From positions 1 through 26,435 of the forward strand of contig JAJDUT010000050.1 in assembly GCA_022826515.1 (NCBI GenBank): 26,435 nucleotides of DNA. Reading direction: 5' to 3'. The number at the start of each line of letters is the position of its first letter. The first letter of the stretch is position 1. The notes below the pieces were generated by a model. The model was given only the letters and a program-made list of their open reading frames with translations, was not told the origin of the DNA and did not search any database. This stretch comes from Candidatus Latescibacterota bacterium (lineage in GTDB: Bacteria > Latescibacterota > UBA2968 > UBA8231). The translations under genes were made by a program, and so were the position numbers. Positions 9,901-17,392 of the stretch are shown piece by piece.

Positions 9901-9931
9901 CCAAGCGCGGATTATCGCCGTGGCCTACTAG
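6920..9931 (+). CDS. large secreted discoidin-like protein with FlgD/CHU_C-type C-terminal domain (paralogue 1)
   Basis: 1003 residues with a strong AGGAGGT (6909-6915) before ATG 6920. A signal peptide covers about 1-19 (ends IAADA). A discoidin-like (F5/8-type) beta-sandwich lies at about 120-320, seen from ILDDDPTTFWEPD, WWIEIDLG and AGIEVYG; a second is likely at about 340-476. A central domain at about 498-650 contains RTRTG, YFD, W.PWS, a GLRKFMQFQ phrase and ELWP, and is shared with the two paralogues at 15157 and 17393. The end (about 903-1003) is an Ig-like FlgD/CHU_C-type domain with NPFTPNGDGIND, WDGVDDHG and PPGLY, and stops in VAVAY. Such terminal domains act as sorting or anchoring modules in several FCB phyla; that role here is inferred. 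A ~30-residue motif, Y..L...ERG...YFRR, is repeated in two places (about 262-310 and 752-836). Substrate unknown. Confidence 0.82.
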   Translation: MKLLAFLVLCLAPLIAADAQQGHRVTSRSIVVNRAAHWQNWQLPTHAVKVSPDGTVEPHFFREHFNLLDDLATFTRPIPELRRRSNQTAILNIDSTQTRDVKGEVIADRKGNPIYSYFFRPGISRVGSNAAAAANILDDDPTTFWEPDPQAPIDDWWIEIDLGRVVAVDSLVLHFVEEEFGDPFFQFRVLAAPDQEPVQENADKITFERVASTKAPNRDQRTFRIGLEQLNADPGWQGKLVETIRIVVSDTRGERGALISAEEWQALPADERGAIVYFIRDEQGFEEPVEQAIYESLDPQRQGRLDYYRRERPRLAGIEVYGFGDNISNGLVAGGGHLDLTGDGFIPGPAFDADFNTNFLHLVWSPTIERGVLTVDMGASFWLDAMRISSTRPRPYIDGYLIRGSDGSRDTRGKIKWSRLSPRFREDNSTDRFEHILDTYDPSPKLRFLEISIISADPRRRGGYNTGPNIAEYQLFSTGYPAQVVLTSDLIALPGARNFGAITWEAETPPGTTVAIRTRTGDLLGKVVRYFDKTGNEITYDAWKNLLARLKGPADTTFVSTSGWSPWSRAYQQPGDIVTSPGLRKFMQFQVEMITTDREAAASIRSLAVELLNPVAERIAAELWPASVEVSGVRETFDVFAQPYFIESPAASRSSGFNEILLTMPASEKLELMELGISGPDGEKVFRPGTEHGVFTTDDQTQAALLANGGDSIWVRLDDVLNILPAASRMYNRITLEGEEVPVTQDGLPLTGAAYGTLDEDERGAIRYFRRNGEQLSEIDQTSYRDLPSEEQGPVRYFRILRGDGAQFPFDALGDSLDSRAYNRLATAERGMVTGPGQRFRLRLSAPVFLNGTTLRLFVRNAASADAEEAWQAVEAGDADEGVASNTLSINVPIDSDLVHGLAVGPNPFTPNGDGINDAAEISLDIFKLTSSRQLQVRIYTLDGRQVWQHEEMVLSGRTTVRWDGVDDHGRRAPPGLYLCQVQLDADATQQPTTQARIIAVAY

Positions 9932-9966
9932 TTATTGCTGGAACGCCTAGGGCCGATTATCATTGA

Positions 9967-10072
9967 GAATTACGAATTAGGAATTGAGAATTGCGAATTA
10001 GAGTTTGCCAAGCAGCGCGAGGCGGGAAGCGGTTGGGTCCATTCGTAATTCCTAATTCTTAATTTCTAATTG
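9967..10072 (+). repeat. inverted clusters of 7-bp GAATTNN repeats around a GC-rich core
   Basis: Five head-to-tail heptamers of the form GAATTNN run from 9967 to 10001. Four heptamers in the opposite orientation run from 10045 to 10072. The two clusters form an imperfect inverted repeat (9968-9993 against 10039-10064, 22 of 26 positions matching) around a GC-rich core. Together they nearly fill the 155-bp gap between two same-strand genes, and the right cluster ends next to the downstream ribosome site GAAGGAGGG. The AT-rich arms stand out sharply from the flanking GC-rich coding sequence. The pattern resembles heptameric STRR-type dispersed repeats or a small non-autonomous element; its effect on transcription is unknown. 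Confidence 0.75.
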
Positions 10073-10086
10073 AAGGAGGGATTGCA

Positions 10087-12750
10087 GTGAACCGGAAATG
10101 GATGTTCTGGAAGGCAATAGCCATTCTATGGCTCGGCAGTGCTGCTGCTAACGCCCAAGAATACGGCGCGCGCCTCGGCACGGTCAAAAGGGGTGGGGTG
10201 GTTTCCTTTGAGCCGCAGGGGGCCGGTGTCCTGTTCGGCGCTCTCGACCCGGCCAAGCGCCGGTGGTACGTGCCGCAGGAGCTTTTTAACGAATACCAGT
10301 GGCGGCAGTGGGAATACTCCAACTACGCCCGCGATCACTACCAGCGCTACGTCAGCGCCATCCGCGAAGGCGATTACTACTACGACCTCTACGGCAACCT
10401 CGTCACCCGAGGCTGGCTGGTTTTCAACAACTCGCAGACCCAACCTCGGCAGTTTGGCTCTTCGGTGCTGAAGTCCAGCAATTTCGACCGCTGGTTTAGC
10501 GGCGTGGTCATCTCGGCCGACTCCAAGGGCCAGCATCACTACGCCCTGACGGCCGGCACCAAAATTCGCTCGACCCTGACGCCGATGACCTTTTCCAAGC
10601 CGCGCTGGGACGGCATTCAATTCGACTACGCAGCCGATAAATACCAAGGCACCCTGATCTACTCCCGTATCAGCCGCCCCGGCGGCGCGTCAACCAACGA
10701 TCAAGAGAGCTTGGTCACCAACGCCACATCCATGTTCGGCAGCCGCGCCACCGCGCAGGTAGGCGATTTCGCCACCGTGGGGCTGACCATGGTCAACGCC
10801 CACCAGTCCAACACCCTTATCGACGGCTTTACCGGCAACCCCTTCACCGGCGAGCTATCGGTCGATCAGAACCAGACCGTTTCGATCGTCGAGATCGTCT
10901 TGCGCGACGACAGCCCCGAGGACGGCGTCGGCGGAGCGGCCTTCTTCAGCGCCGGTTCGGACATCATCATCACCTATCTCGACGGCACCCAAGACAACGG
11001 CAAGGCCATCCGCTTTGAGCCGATCGTCGAGGGTGGCCTCGTGGGGGAGGGCTTCCTTTCGGCCGATGGGGCCGAGGAGATCCGCCTGCGCTACGACTTT
11101 GACAGCCCGGCCTTTGTCAACCGCGCCTCGGGCACCAAAGAAGAAATCAAAAAGGTCGAATTCCGCCTCGTGCTGGGCAACGACTATCAGGTCTGGGTCA
11201 CCTCCGACAGTCAACTCAATGCCAGCGGTGAGTCCGTACTCTTGCTCGTCGCCCAAGCCGAGGGCAACGTCCGCGACAACACCAATTTGCAGATCGTCAG
11301 TTTTGACTACGGCCTACCGACCTCCACCCAGATCTGGGGCGCAACCCTAGAGTTGCAACAGGTCCTCGGCTTCGATTTCTACGGCGAGTACGACCTCAAC
11401 TACAACTACACCAAATATCCCAATGTCGTAGCCAAAACTCACACCACCTTCTCGGGCATCCGCGGCGACCGCGCCGCGGCCGCGTGGATGATGAATCTCT
11501 CGCGGGTCGCGTTTCCCTTTTTCTTCTTTGGCGAGGCATACAGCATGGATCCTCGCTACTCCACCCGCACATTTACCGCCCAAGGCGATGGCTTTATCGA
11601 CTACGAGGACGAACGCATCCACGTCGTCGAACTAGTCGAGGACAACGACGACCAAGACGAATTTCCCGACACCGTGCGCAAGGACTGGCAGGTCGGAGAC
11701 CCGAGCGTCTTCCCCGGCTGGGACGAGAACAACGACTTTATCTCGGATTTCAACCAGAACGACAACCGCTTCTTGAGCAACCTCATCCCAGACTACGAGG
11801 AGCCGTTCCTGCGCCACAACGTCGATCGGCCCGAATTCCTCTTCGGCATCGACCTGAACAACAATCTGTGGGTCGATCGCTTTGAAAACGACGAACTGCC
11901 CGACTACCCCTACAAGAAGGATCACCGAGGGTACAACGCCTACGGCGGCGTCCATTTCACCCCAGAGCTGCGGCTGATGGTCGGCGTCTTGCGCGAGGGC
12001 CTCATTTCTTCCAACCAAAAAAACCACGCCAATTACGTCCTGCTGACCCTCGACCGCGACACCCCTGCTTGGGGTCGCTTCCGCGTCTTTGAGATGCTCA
12101 AATCCACGACCGACGACATTCCCGACGACCTCTTGCAGTGGCTGCCCAACGCCAATATCCGCACCGGCGAACCGACCAAAGTCGAGGATCCCCTCATCGC
12201 TCGCGACGCTTGGATCAACAGCCTGTGGTTCGGCCACGACTACAAGCTACGCGGCCTACTGACGGCCAATTACCTCAAATACGACTTGTATCACCAGCGG
12301 CTCAGCGCCAATGAGCGCGCGCTGTTGGGCCTGCGCGAGCGCGACTTTTTCTTTGGCCTAATCAACAAAATCAGCTATCGCTTCGACTTTGGGCACCTGT
12401 GGCTGGAGCCGCGCTGGAAAAGCGAGTACCGCCGCCAGAGCCGCGACCTGATTTCGGCCGACGAGCGCACCGAACTGGCCGAGATCGGCGGCTTCATCCT
12501 CGGCTTTCCCCTGCTCAGCCACACAACCCTGATGAGCGGGCTAGAGCTGACCTTCCTCAACGACCTGAAGCGCGACTCCAACGACTTCAATGGCCTAGTC
12601 TGGGCCTTGCAGTTGGCCAATATCTCCGATTATCTCGGTTACAAGGTCACGACCCATACGGGCATGAAAATCGACCGCCGCCAGCCTCGCGGCGAGGACG
12701 CCGTGATTATCAATCAGATCTTTATTTCGATCTACGCGGGCTTGCAGTGA
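10087..12750 (+). CDS. large secreted protein, probable outer-membrane beta-barrel; family not recognised
   Basis: 887 residues. The start is GTG 10087, fixed by GAAGGAGGG at 10072-10080 and a signal peptide ending in ANAQ at about residue 24. The protein is rich in Tyr, Asp and Asn with alternating hydrophobic/polar segments. From about residue 615 to the end there are at least seven amphipathic stretches (such as LRLMVGVLREG, LTANYLKYDLYH and INQIFISIYAGLQ) that look like barrel strands. Residues about 519-607 form a very acidic insert with DxNxD-type loops (DNDDQDEF, DENNDF, DLNNNLWVD) resembling calcium-binding thrombospondin-3- or dockerin-like sites. I know no named family for it. It follows the secreted discoidin-like protein on the same strand and could be its outer-membrane partner or anchor (inference). 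The final residue is Gln, not the usual aromatic of classical porins. Confidence 0.7.
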   Translation: MNRKWMFWKAIAILWLGSAAANAQEYGARLGTVKRGGVVSFEPQGAGVLFGALDPAKRRWYVPQELFNEYQWRQWEYSNYARDHYQRYVSAIREGDYYYDLYGNLVTRGWLVFNNSQTQPRQFGSSVLKSSNFDRWFSGVVISADSKGQHHYALTAGTKIRSTLTPMTFSKPRWDGIQFDYAADKYQGTLIYSRISRPGGASTNDQESLVTNATSMFGSRATAQVGDFATVGLTMVNAHQSNTLIDGFTGNPFTGELSVDQNQTVSIVEIVLRDDSPEDGVGGAAFFSAGSDIIITYLDGTQDNGKAIRFEPIVEGGLVGEGFLSADGAEEIRLRYDFDSPAFVNRASGTKEEIKKVEFRLVLGNDYQVWVTSDSQLNASGESVLLLVAQAEGNVRDNTNLQIVSFDYGLPTSTQIWGATLELQQVLGFDFYGEYDLNYNYTKYPNVVAKTHTTFSGIRGDRAAAAWMMNLSRVAFPFFFFGEAYSMDPRYSTRTFTAQGDGFIDYEDERIHVVELVEDNDDQDEFPDTVRKDWQVGDPSVFPGWDENNDFISDFNQNDNRFLSNLIPDYEEPFLRHNVDRPEFLFGIDLNNNLWVDRFENDELPDYPYKKDHRGYNAYGGVHFTPELRLMVGVLREGLISSNQKNHANYVLLTLDRDTPAWGRFRVFEMLKSTTDDIPDDLLQWLPNANIRTGEPTKVEDPLIARDAWINSLWFGHDYKLRGLLTANYLKYDLYHQRLSANERALLGLRERDFFFGLINKISYRFDFGHLWLEPRWKSEYRRQSRDLISADERTELAEIGGFILGFPLLSHTTLMSGLELTFLNDLKRDSNDFNGLVWALQLANISDYLGYKVTTHTGMKIDRRQPRGEDAVIINQIFISIYAGLQ

Positions 12751-12808
12751 TATAGCAATCCGGCATGGCTTGAATGGTCTGGGCAATGGATCGTCTTGTT
12801 CCTACTAT

Positions 12809-12838
12809 TCTGCGTCTGTCTGCGTCCATCTGCGGATC
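12809..12838 (+). repeat. three tandem ~10-bp TCTGCG-type units upstream of the glycosyltransferase
   Basis: Three head-to-tail decamers, each starting TCTGCG (12809, 12819 and 12829), fill part of the 94-bp gap and end 6 bp before the ATG at 12845. No convincing ribosome site is present, the best being CGGA inside the last unit. Similar TCTGCGTC-type runs occur as dispersed intergenic repeats in several environmental bacterial genomes, so this is probably a member of such a family; that link is from memory. Confidence 0.5.
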
Positions 12839-12844
12839 ATTTTT

Positions 12845-15064
12845 ATGAATATGACTAGACGCTGGATGTTCATGGGGGTGGTGGCCGTCTTTGCGCTCGC
12901 CCTCTCAGCGCGCCTGTACTACCTCCACGAAATACGCGCCAGCCCGCTTTTCACCGCGCCCGTCGTCGATGCCCGCACCTATACCGAGGAAGCGCGCTAC
13001 CTCAGCGACGTATCCTTTGCGGGTCGGCCCGCGCCCTTCTGGCAACCACCGCTCTACCCCGTGCTTCTCGGCGTCCTCTTTGCCCTCGCCGGGGACGATC
13101 TCTACCTGCCGCGACTCATCCAAGCCGTCATAGGCGCCCTCGTCTGCGTTCTCATCTGCCTGTTGGGGTACCGGATCTTTGGCGCGGGGATTGGACTCGG
13201 CGCGGGTTTTACCGCAGCGTTGTACGGTCCTCTCATCTACTTTGGCGGAGAGTTGCTGCCGACTCTGCTGGCCTGTTGCCTCAATTTGCTCGTACTGTTG
13301 CTCGCAATCGGCGAGGGCGGTTGGGCGCGCTGGCTAACAGCCGGCGTGCTGCTGGGCTTGTCCGCGCTCGCCGTGGCCAACGTGCTGCTCTTCGCGCCCG
13401 TGCTGTTGGGCTATCTCTACTGGCGGCAGCGGCGGCTTCGCCCGCCGGTTCTCCTGCTCTTGGGCTGTGCGCTGGTCATCGCGCCGGTTGCGTATCGCAA
13501 CTGGGCGGTCGGCGGCGATTTAGTGCTCATCTCGCACAACGCGGGCATCAACTTTTACATCGGCAACAACGCCGACTACGCGCAAACGACCCGCATCCGC
13601 CCGGGGCGGAATTGGGCCGAACTGGTGGAAATGCCCGAGCGCCGCGCCGGCATTGAGCAGCCTTCGGCTAAGTCGCGCTATTTTTTTGCCCAATCTTGGC
13701 AATACATAACCTCCGCGCCGCTCGATTTCACGGGCTTGCTGGCTTACAAGGGCTACCTATTTCTGCGCGGCGACGAAATCCCGCGCAACCGCGACCTCTA
13801 CTTCGCCCGCAACGACTCTGCGCTTTTGTCGGCCCTGCTGTGGAAAAAGGGACTGGCGTTTCCCTTCGGTTTGATCGCCCCGCTGGCTCTCTTGGGACTT
13901 TTCGCCTTTCTGCGGACCTCTGAGTCTCCCGAAGGGCGCTTGCTAGCGCTCTTTGTGGCTTGCTACGCGCTTTCCGTAATCCTGTTTTTCGTCACCGGGC
14001 GCTATCGTCTGCCGGCCGTGCCCGTGCTGTTGCTATTTGCGGCTTGTGGGATGCGCGCCCTGTGGCAGCGGCCTTGGCCCGCGCTTCCCGCGCTTGCCGC
14101 CCTCCTAATCTTTTGCAATGTGGCCACAGGCGCGATGGATCGAGAGGGCGATGCCCACGAGCACTACTATCTCGGCTATGCCTACGAGAAACGGGACATG
14201 CCGGCCCACGCCGCCCGCCACTACCGCTACGCCATTGCTCGCGACCCCAACTTCGCCGAGCCACTCCTCGCGCTCGCGGCACTCCACGCCGAGGCCGAGC
14301 GCTACGGCAAGGCCCTTGAACTCTATCGGCGCTACCTTAAAACGCAGCCCCACGACGCGGATGTGCGCTTTCTCCTAAGCCACACTGCGTTGCTCGCTCG
14401 GCGCTACAACGAGGCTGCGGCCGCGTACTCCGAGGTCGCAGCGGCTCGTCCCAACTGGGCAGCCGCGCACGGCGGCCTCGGCTACGCCCTCCTGATGGCA
14501 GACCAACCCCAACGCGCCGCCCGAGCTTATAGCCGTACGCTCGAACTGAACCCAGACTCGACGCTGGTGCGCTATCAACTGGCCCGCCTGTACGCGGAGC
14601 AGGGACAAAGCCGCGAGGCCATCGCCGAGTTTGAGCAGCTAATGCAGCGCGAACCGCACGTGCCCGAGTACCCAGCCCGCCTCGCCGACTTGCTCATCCA
14701 ACTCGAACAAGCCACGGGCATGGCCCTCGGGCAGACAGACCAACTAGCGGAGGCCGAAAAACTCTTGCGCCACGCCAGCGCGCTCGATTCCAAGGCCGCG
14801 CATCCCCACTGGAGCTTGGGTATGCTCTACGCCCGCCAAGGGCGCTATGCAGAAGCCGTGCCCCTGTTTGAGCATCTGCTCCAGATCGCTCCGCACGACT
14901 ACCAAGCCCATCTGTTCCTTGGGCACCTCTACCAACGCACTGGACGCCAAGCCGACGCGGACGCCCAATTCGCGGCCTTTAGCCGCAACCAGCGCGCCCA
15001 CCGCATAGAAAAGGTGGCGCGGCGGGAAATGGAAGCCCAGATCGAACAAATTTTCGGCGGTTGA
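12845..15064 (+). CDS. GT-C (ArnT/PMT_2-like) membrane glycosyltransferase fused to C-terminal TPRs
   Basis: 739 residues from ATG 12845. The upstream extension to 12770 reads through repeat DNA and was rejected. The first ~430 residues have about ten membrane segments in the GT-C pattern. The first outer loop carries Asp42 (VVDARTY), which lines up with the catalytic acidic residue of PMT_2/GT39-GT83 enzymes, followed by WQPPLYP, a typical loop phrase of that superfamily. Residues about 437-739 are TPR repeats. Known relatives transfer sugars from polyprenyl-phosphate donors to proteins or lipid A on the outer side of the inner membrane. The fused TPRs would then lie in the periplasm and could select protein acceptors, perhaps the large secreted neighbours (inference). 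Donor and acceptor cannot be read from sequence. The gene converges with the next one over a 92-bp gap that shows no clear terminator. Confidence 0.82.
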   Translation: MNMTRRWMFMGVVAVFALALSARLYYLHEIRASPLFTAPVVDARTYTEEARYLSDVSFAGRPAPFWQPPLYPVLLGVLFALAGDDLYLPRLIQAVIGALVCVLICLLGYRIFGAGIGLGAGFTAALYGPLIYFGGELLPTLLACCLNLLVLLLAIGEGGWARWLTAGVLLGLSALAVANVLLFAPVLLGYLYWRQRRLRPPVLLLLGCALVIAPVAYRNWAVGGDLVLISHNAGINFYIGNNADYAQTTRIRPGRNWAELVEMPERRAGIEQPSAKSRYFFAQSWQYITSAPLDFTGLLAYKGYLFLRGDEIPRNRDLYFARNDSALLSALLWKKGLAFPFGLIAPLALLGLFAFLRTSESPEGRLLALFVACYALSVILFFVTGRYRLPAVPVLLLFAACGMRALWQRPWPALPALAALLIFCNVATGAMDREGDAHEHYYLGYAYEKRDMPAHAARHYRYAIARDPNFAEPLLALAALHAEAERYGKALELYRRYLKTQPHDADVRFLLSHTALLARRYNEAAAAYSEVAAARPNWAAAHGGLGYALLMADQPQRAARAYSRTLELNPDSTLVRYQLARLYAEQGQSREAIAEFEQLMQREPHVPEYPARLADLLIQLEQATGMALGQTDQLAEAEKLLRHASALDSKAAHPHWSLGMLYARQGRYAEAVPLFEHLLQIAPHDYQAHLFLGHLYQRTGRQADADAQFAAFSRNQRAHRIEKVARREMEAQIEQIFGG

Positions 15065-15156
15065 TCCAACGACTTCTCGATGCACAACGCGAGCCGCTGG
15101 GCCGTTTTCGGGCATGGGCTGCTCGCCGTGCAAAATCGGTTGGAGAGATTGGTGAG

Positions 15157-17247
15157 TTAGTACGCGACGGCTACGACGCGGCTCTGCTCGGCATCGCCCG
15201 AATCCCCGGCGACAAAGACGCGGGCCACGTACAGACCCGGGGGAACTAGCTGGCCTTGGTCGTCGCGGCCGTTCCACACCTTGTCTGTGTAGCGGCCATT
15301 TGCCTCTTCACCGGCGAAGAGGACGCGCACGCGCCGGCCGTTCAAGTCGTAGAGCGCGACCTCGACCGGCCGTGGGGAGCTCAGCGCCAGCAGGTTGTAG
15401 AGAATGATCGCCTCGTCGTTAATGCCGTCGCCATTGGGAGTAAAGGGGTTGGGCGCGGCCTGCACCTCGCCCAAAAGCTGCCCTTCGGCCAATACGGACG
15501 GGCTGAGTACCGTGGTACCGGAAAAGGCGTCCTCGTCGCCTGCGCCCAAAAAGGCCACATTTCCTGGGTCAATGACTTGGGCGGCACCCGGCTCGGTCGT
15601 GAGCCGCGCCGCCGCAGTGAAGTTGGTGCTGTACGTCAGCACGTTGGTCTGGAAGCGAATTTGCACCTGCGTCTGGTCGTCGGTCACTGCGGGGAAGCGC
15701 ACGGCAAAGCGGTCGTCGGCAACCTCGGCAATGGCGAACTCCTCGCCGGTCGCGTCGAGGCTGTCGAATTGGTGCTCGGCTACGACCGCGCCAGCGCCAT
15801 CAATAATCTGCACCGCGTCAATACTCGACACCCGCGCTGGCGTATCGATCTCAATGGTGTCGAAGCCGCGCAGGCCGTCCGTGCCCATAGCGGCGCGCAC
15901 GGCAAAGGTAAAGGGCACTTCCTCAGACACCTGTACCTCGCGCGGAAAAACCTCGCCGACCAAGGCATCGGCAAACGGCGGCGTCAACAAGTCGAAGCTC
16001 AGCGACTTGATCACTCGCGCGGCCTCGAGGTCACTGCTATTAAAAACTACCTCGAACTGCATGTAGCGGCGCGGACTGGGCGAGACAATGGGCAGCCCCG
16101 GGCCATTGGCCGCATCCGCCGGGTACGGCGTGCTAAAAGGACTCCAATTGATCAGGTCGTCGGTCACAGCCCCGGCCATCCACTCGCGACCCGCAGCATC
16201 GGTAATGGGCGTCTGACCCGCCTTTTGGGGAAATTTCCGATACTCGGCTAGGCCCATCTCCTCCCCGGGGTTTTCCAGCGAAAAAGGAATGTCCTCGGCG
16301 TCTTGCTTGCCGCGCAGCCGGCGGGTGTACACAAAGGGCGAGGTGTCCGTACCCGTGCGCGTGCGGATCTGCGCACTGGAGAAGCGCGGATCGCCTAACA
16401 CCTCTTCCACCCAGCGCAGGGTGCCCCACACGGCAGGTTGCCCAGCGTCAAAAATGTCCGACACGTACTGGGCCCGCGACAGGAAGCCTTTGCCGAAAAT
16501 CTCGATCTCGTCGATCTCAAAGTCCACGGGCGAAGTCGCCCGCAAGCGCAGGTGCTGGACGTAGCGCGGCGGGTCGAGCGGCACGTCGATAACCGCGACC
16601 TGATTGTCGGTTTCGGCGATTAGCGGCCTCCAGATGGGCGTGTTCTCGCTGGTCAGGTTCAGGCCGTCGTTGGTAAAAAGCTCATAGGCCCGCAGGTAAT
16701 CGTTTTGGAAGGGAGTCGAGGGCGAGGGCACGACCGTGTTGCGCGGATAGATGCGGATCCGCTCCACCCCGAAGCGCGCTCCTAAGTTGAGCAAGACTAG
16801 GATGCCGAGGGAATTCTGATTCTTGCGCTCAAAGGCCAACAGCTCGCCACCCGGCTCGTCCGAGAGTAGTTCCTTTAACATCATCTCCAAGTCGAGCGGC
16901 TTGAACGTGCCGCTGAAGTCGAAGACATTGGGCGAATCTATATCGCCACCGCGTTCGATAGTGCCGACGGCCACGTTCTCTCCCTCGGCAATGCGCAGAG
17001 GCAGGATGCTGTGGGAAAAGTCGTCGCGTGCGAATTCGATTAAGTCGCCAGGTGCGTTGCCCACTAGCAGGTTGTTGGGATCTAAGGGCGAGCGGTGCTC
17101 GGCGTCAATGGTGGTGACGACTGCCTCGCCTCCACCCTGCCAGTCCAACTCGCCGCCCTCTCCAATCGAGACCGTGTCGAGAGCCAAACTTCCGCTCGGC
17201 AGCCAGAGCACTAAGACGAGGCCGACCGCGACACAATGCGCTTTCAT
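15157..17247 (-). CDS. secreted protein with FlgD/CHU_C-type C-terminal domain (paralogue 2)
   Basis: 696 residues. The ATG at 17247 was chosen because GGAGG lies 6 bp before it; the in-frame ATG at 17253 directly abuts GGAGG and is too close. A signal peptide covers about 1-22 (ends GSLA). A discoidin-like region at about 100-255 ends in the phrase DEIEIFGKGF. The central shared domain (about 265-450) has IRTRTG, NWSPFSTPY, RRYMQFEV and GEVFP. The terminal Ig-like domain (about 597-696) has NPFTPNGDGIND, WNGRDDQG, PPGLY and the chain end VVAVAY. It is divergent from its paralogue at 17393 and convergent with the glycosyltransferase. Probably an exported, surface-attached protein; ligand unknown. 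Confidence 0.82.
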   Translation of the reverse strand: MKAHCVAVGLVLVLWLPSGSLALDTVSIGEGGELDWQGGGEAVVTTIDAEHRSPLDPNNLLVGNAPGDLIEFARDDFSHSILPLRIAEGENVAVGTIERGGDIDSPNVFDFSGTFKPLDLEMMLKELLSDEPGGELLAFERKNQNSLGILVLLNLGARFGVERIRIYPRNTVVPSPSTPFQNDYLRAYELFTNDGLNLTSENTPIWRPLIAETDNQVAVIDVPLDPPRYVQHLRLRATSPVDFEIDEIEIFGKGFLSRAQYVSDIFDAGQPAVWGTLRWVEEVLGDPRFSSAQIRTRTGTDTSPFVYTRRLRGKQDAEDIPFSLENPGEEMGLAEYRKFPQKAGQTPITDAAGREWMAGAVTDDLINWSPFSTPYPADAANGPGLPIVSPSPRRYMQFEVVFNSSDLEAARVIKSLSFDLLTPPFADALVGEVFPREVQVSEEVPFTFAVRAAMGTDGLRGFDTIEIDTPARVSSIDAVQIIDGAGAVVAEHQFDSLDATGEEFAIAEVADDRFAVRFPAVTDDQTQVQIRFQTNVLTYSTNFTAAARLTTEPGAAQVIDPGNVAFLGAGDEDAFSGTTVLSPSVLAEGQLLGEVQAAPNPFTPNGDGINDEAIILYNLLALSSPRPVEVALYDLNGRRVRVLFAGEEANGRYTDKVWNGRDDQGQLVPPGLYVARVFVAGDSGDAEQSRVVAVAY

Positions 17248-17392
17248 GTCCATCCTCCGTGCGATTTGCTGCATAAAACAACCAAAGTACAGGCATAAAT
17301 CAAGTTAAACACAATGCGCCATGCATATATATAAACTTGCTAAACTACCCGCTTCTTTCTTTATATTACCGGCATCTCAAGGAAAAAGTGCC
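17248..17392. promoter_or_regulatory. AT-rich divergent intergenic region between paralogues 2 and 3
   Basis: This 145-bp spacer separates two divergent starts, so it must hold promoters for both unless they are read from afar. It is markedly AT-richer than its surroundings, with ATATATATA at about 17325-17333. For the rightward gene the best match is TTGCTA (17337) with TATATT (17362), but the 19-bp spacing is long. For the leftward gene TTGATT and TTTTAT are also 19 bp apart (17273-17303). Both are weak, and the precise promoters are not settled. Confidence 0.3.

Noticed and set aside
9967..10072. CRISPR-like array
   Set aside because: Units are 7 bp, directly abutting, without spacers, and half are inverted; no cas gene is nearby.
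15061..15249. 62-codon plus-strand frame starting at the glycosyltransferase stop
   Set aside because: It runs mostly antisense into the 3' end of paralogue 2, with no ribosome site and no sequence features.
15256..16251. 331-codon open frame on the plus strand
   Set aside because: Antisense to paralogue 2, whose signal peptide, RTRTG block and terminal Ig domain prove the minus-strand reading.
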